This document shows positions 63,630-64,000 of a stretch of 64,000 bases of DNA, piece after piece (the stretch's first letter is position 1; each line of letters starts with the position of its first letter). Where the stretch lies: positions 62,001 to 126,000 of the forward strand of contig NZ_CANMVK010000002.1 of NCBI RefSeq assembly GCF_947501405.1, read 5' to 3'. Source of the DNA: an uncultured Hoeflea sp. Lineage in GTDB: Bacteria > Pseudomonadota > Alphaproteobacteria > Rhizobiales > Rhizobiaceae. Both the position numbers and the translations under genes were made by a program. The notes beneath the pieces are model-generated. The model saw only the letters and a program-made list of their open reading frames with translations. It searched no databases and had not been told where the DNA came from.

Positions 63630-64000
63630 TCAGTCCACCCGAAGCTCCGGAACGGCGGTGACGAACCGGGTTCCCCGGGCGGCGAGCCCGGCATTCTGGG
63701 CGCGAACCTCGTCGGAGATGTTCCAGGGCAGGATCAGCAGGTAATCCGGCGGGTTCTCGTCAAGCGCCGATGGCGCCAGAATGGGAATCCGGCTGCCCGG
63801 CATGTACCTTCCGGTCTTAGACGGCGCGGCGTCCACGATGAAGGGCAGCAGGTCCGGCCGGACGCCGGCATAATTGAGAAGCGTGTTGCCCTTCGCCGCA
63901 GCACCATAGCCCGCGACGCTAAGGCCTTCGCGCCTGGCGCAAAGCAGGAACTCCAGAAGCCCGTTCTTGACCGCATCCGCCTTGGCTTGAAAGCCTTGAT
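63630..64000 (-). CDS. Sugar C-methyltransferase, C-terminal part (5' end beyond window)
   Basis: Only the last about 123 residues are in view on the minus strand; the frame is open to the right edge. The visible part is the C-terminal domain of NDP-hexose C-3 methyltransferase-like enzymes: VAGYGAAAKGNTLLNYAGV, then FIVDAAPSKTGRYMPGSRIPI and PPDYLLILPWNISDEV. Such enzymes act in branched-sugar, O-antigen or capsule synthesis with SAM. The gene faces the glp operon, with 59 bases between the stops, and may open a polysaccharide region outside the window. Confidence 0.88.
   Translation of the reverse strand, partial: QGFQAKADAVKNGLLEFLLCARREGLSVAGYGAAAKGNTLLNYAGVRPDLLPFIVDAAPSKTGRYMPGSRIPILAPSALDENPPDYLLILPWNISDEVRAQNAGLAARGTRFVTAVPELRVD

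Overview
The window reads as chromosome from a GC-rich alphaproteobacterium of the order Hyphomicrobiales (Rhizobiales). The evidence is gene order: lptC-lptA-lptB-rpoN-hpf-ptsN, def-fmt-truA, dapD/dapE, rpmH-rnpA-yidC-engB and argB all sit in rhizobial-type neighbourhoods. Other rhizobial signs are an MCP ending in WEEF, a DUF1150/Hsp20 pair and a glycerol ABC transporter of the glpSTPQUV type. A marine relative such as Hoeflea is possible, but genus cannot be fixed from the sequence. I see no insertion sequence, prophage or CRISPR array.

Layout. 1-7.8 kb holds, mostly on the minus strand, a cut-off hybrid histidine kinase, an AcuI/YhdH-type reductase, lspA, two RNA methyltransferases, LapA, ihfB and sppA, with a lone CoxG-like gene on plus. 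7.9-13.3 kb is the plus-strand LPS-transport, sigma-54, hibernation-factor and nitrogen-PTS block. 13.5-20.1 kb has DUF1150/Hsp20, a nucleoside hydrolase facing a ribokinase, rmuC and def-fmt-truA. 20.3-23.3 kb is an MCP-CheW pair. 23.4-27.2 kb is the lysine/diaminopimelate cluster (dapD, dapE) with small membrane proteins in it and a pair of perfect palindromes at 25.3 kb. 27.3-34.1 kb is a mixed set: LOG protein, EF-hand protein, HAD nucleotidase, diguanylate cyclase, EamA exporter, lipoprotein hydrolase, and a MerR/CMD pair with a recognisable MerR-type promoter. 34.1-39.1 kb has argB, msrB, engB, yidC, rnpA and rpmH. 39.3-44.2 kb has a DUF547 protein, a TVP38 membrane protein with its FAD oxidoreductase, and an orphan histidine kinase. 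A tRNA-Arg(ACG) at 44.5 kb is followed by a visibly AT-richer patch carrying a membrane protein with LAS-type metallopeptidase motifs.

45.9-57.1 kb is a divergent amino-sugar locus. The minus arm has a BadF-family sugar kinase, GntR regulator, SIS deaminase, nagA and a PP2C phosphatase. The plus arm has a MurQ-type etherase, an ABC importer and a Gfo/Idh oxidoreductase. Together they can import an N-acetylated amino sugar, phosphorylate it, remove lactate if it is N-acetylmuramate, deacetylate it and deaminate it to fructose-6-phosphate. Near-identical direct-repeat operators lie in front of both arms.

57.4-63.6 kb is a glycerol ABC transporter operon (glpV, glpS, glpT, glpP, glpQ, glpU). 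Its two ATPase subunits have complementary defects that fall in one composite ATP site. The window closes inside a sugar C-methyltransferase gene on the minus strand. The most interesting systems are the etherase-containing ABC amino-sugar locus, the asymmetric GlpS/GlpT ATPase pair, and the tRNA-linked LAS peptidase.
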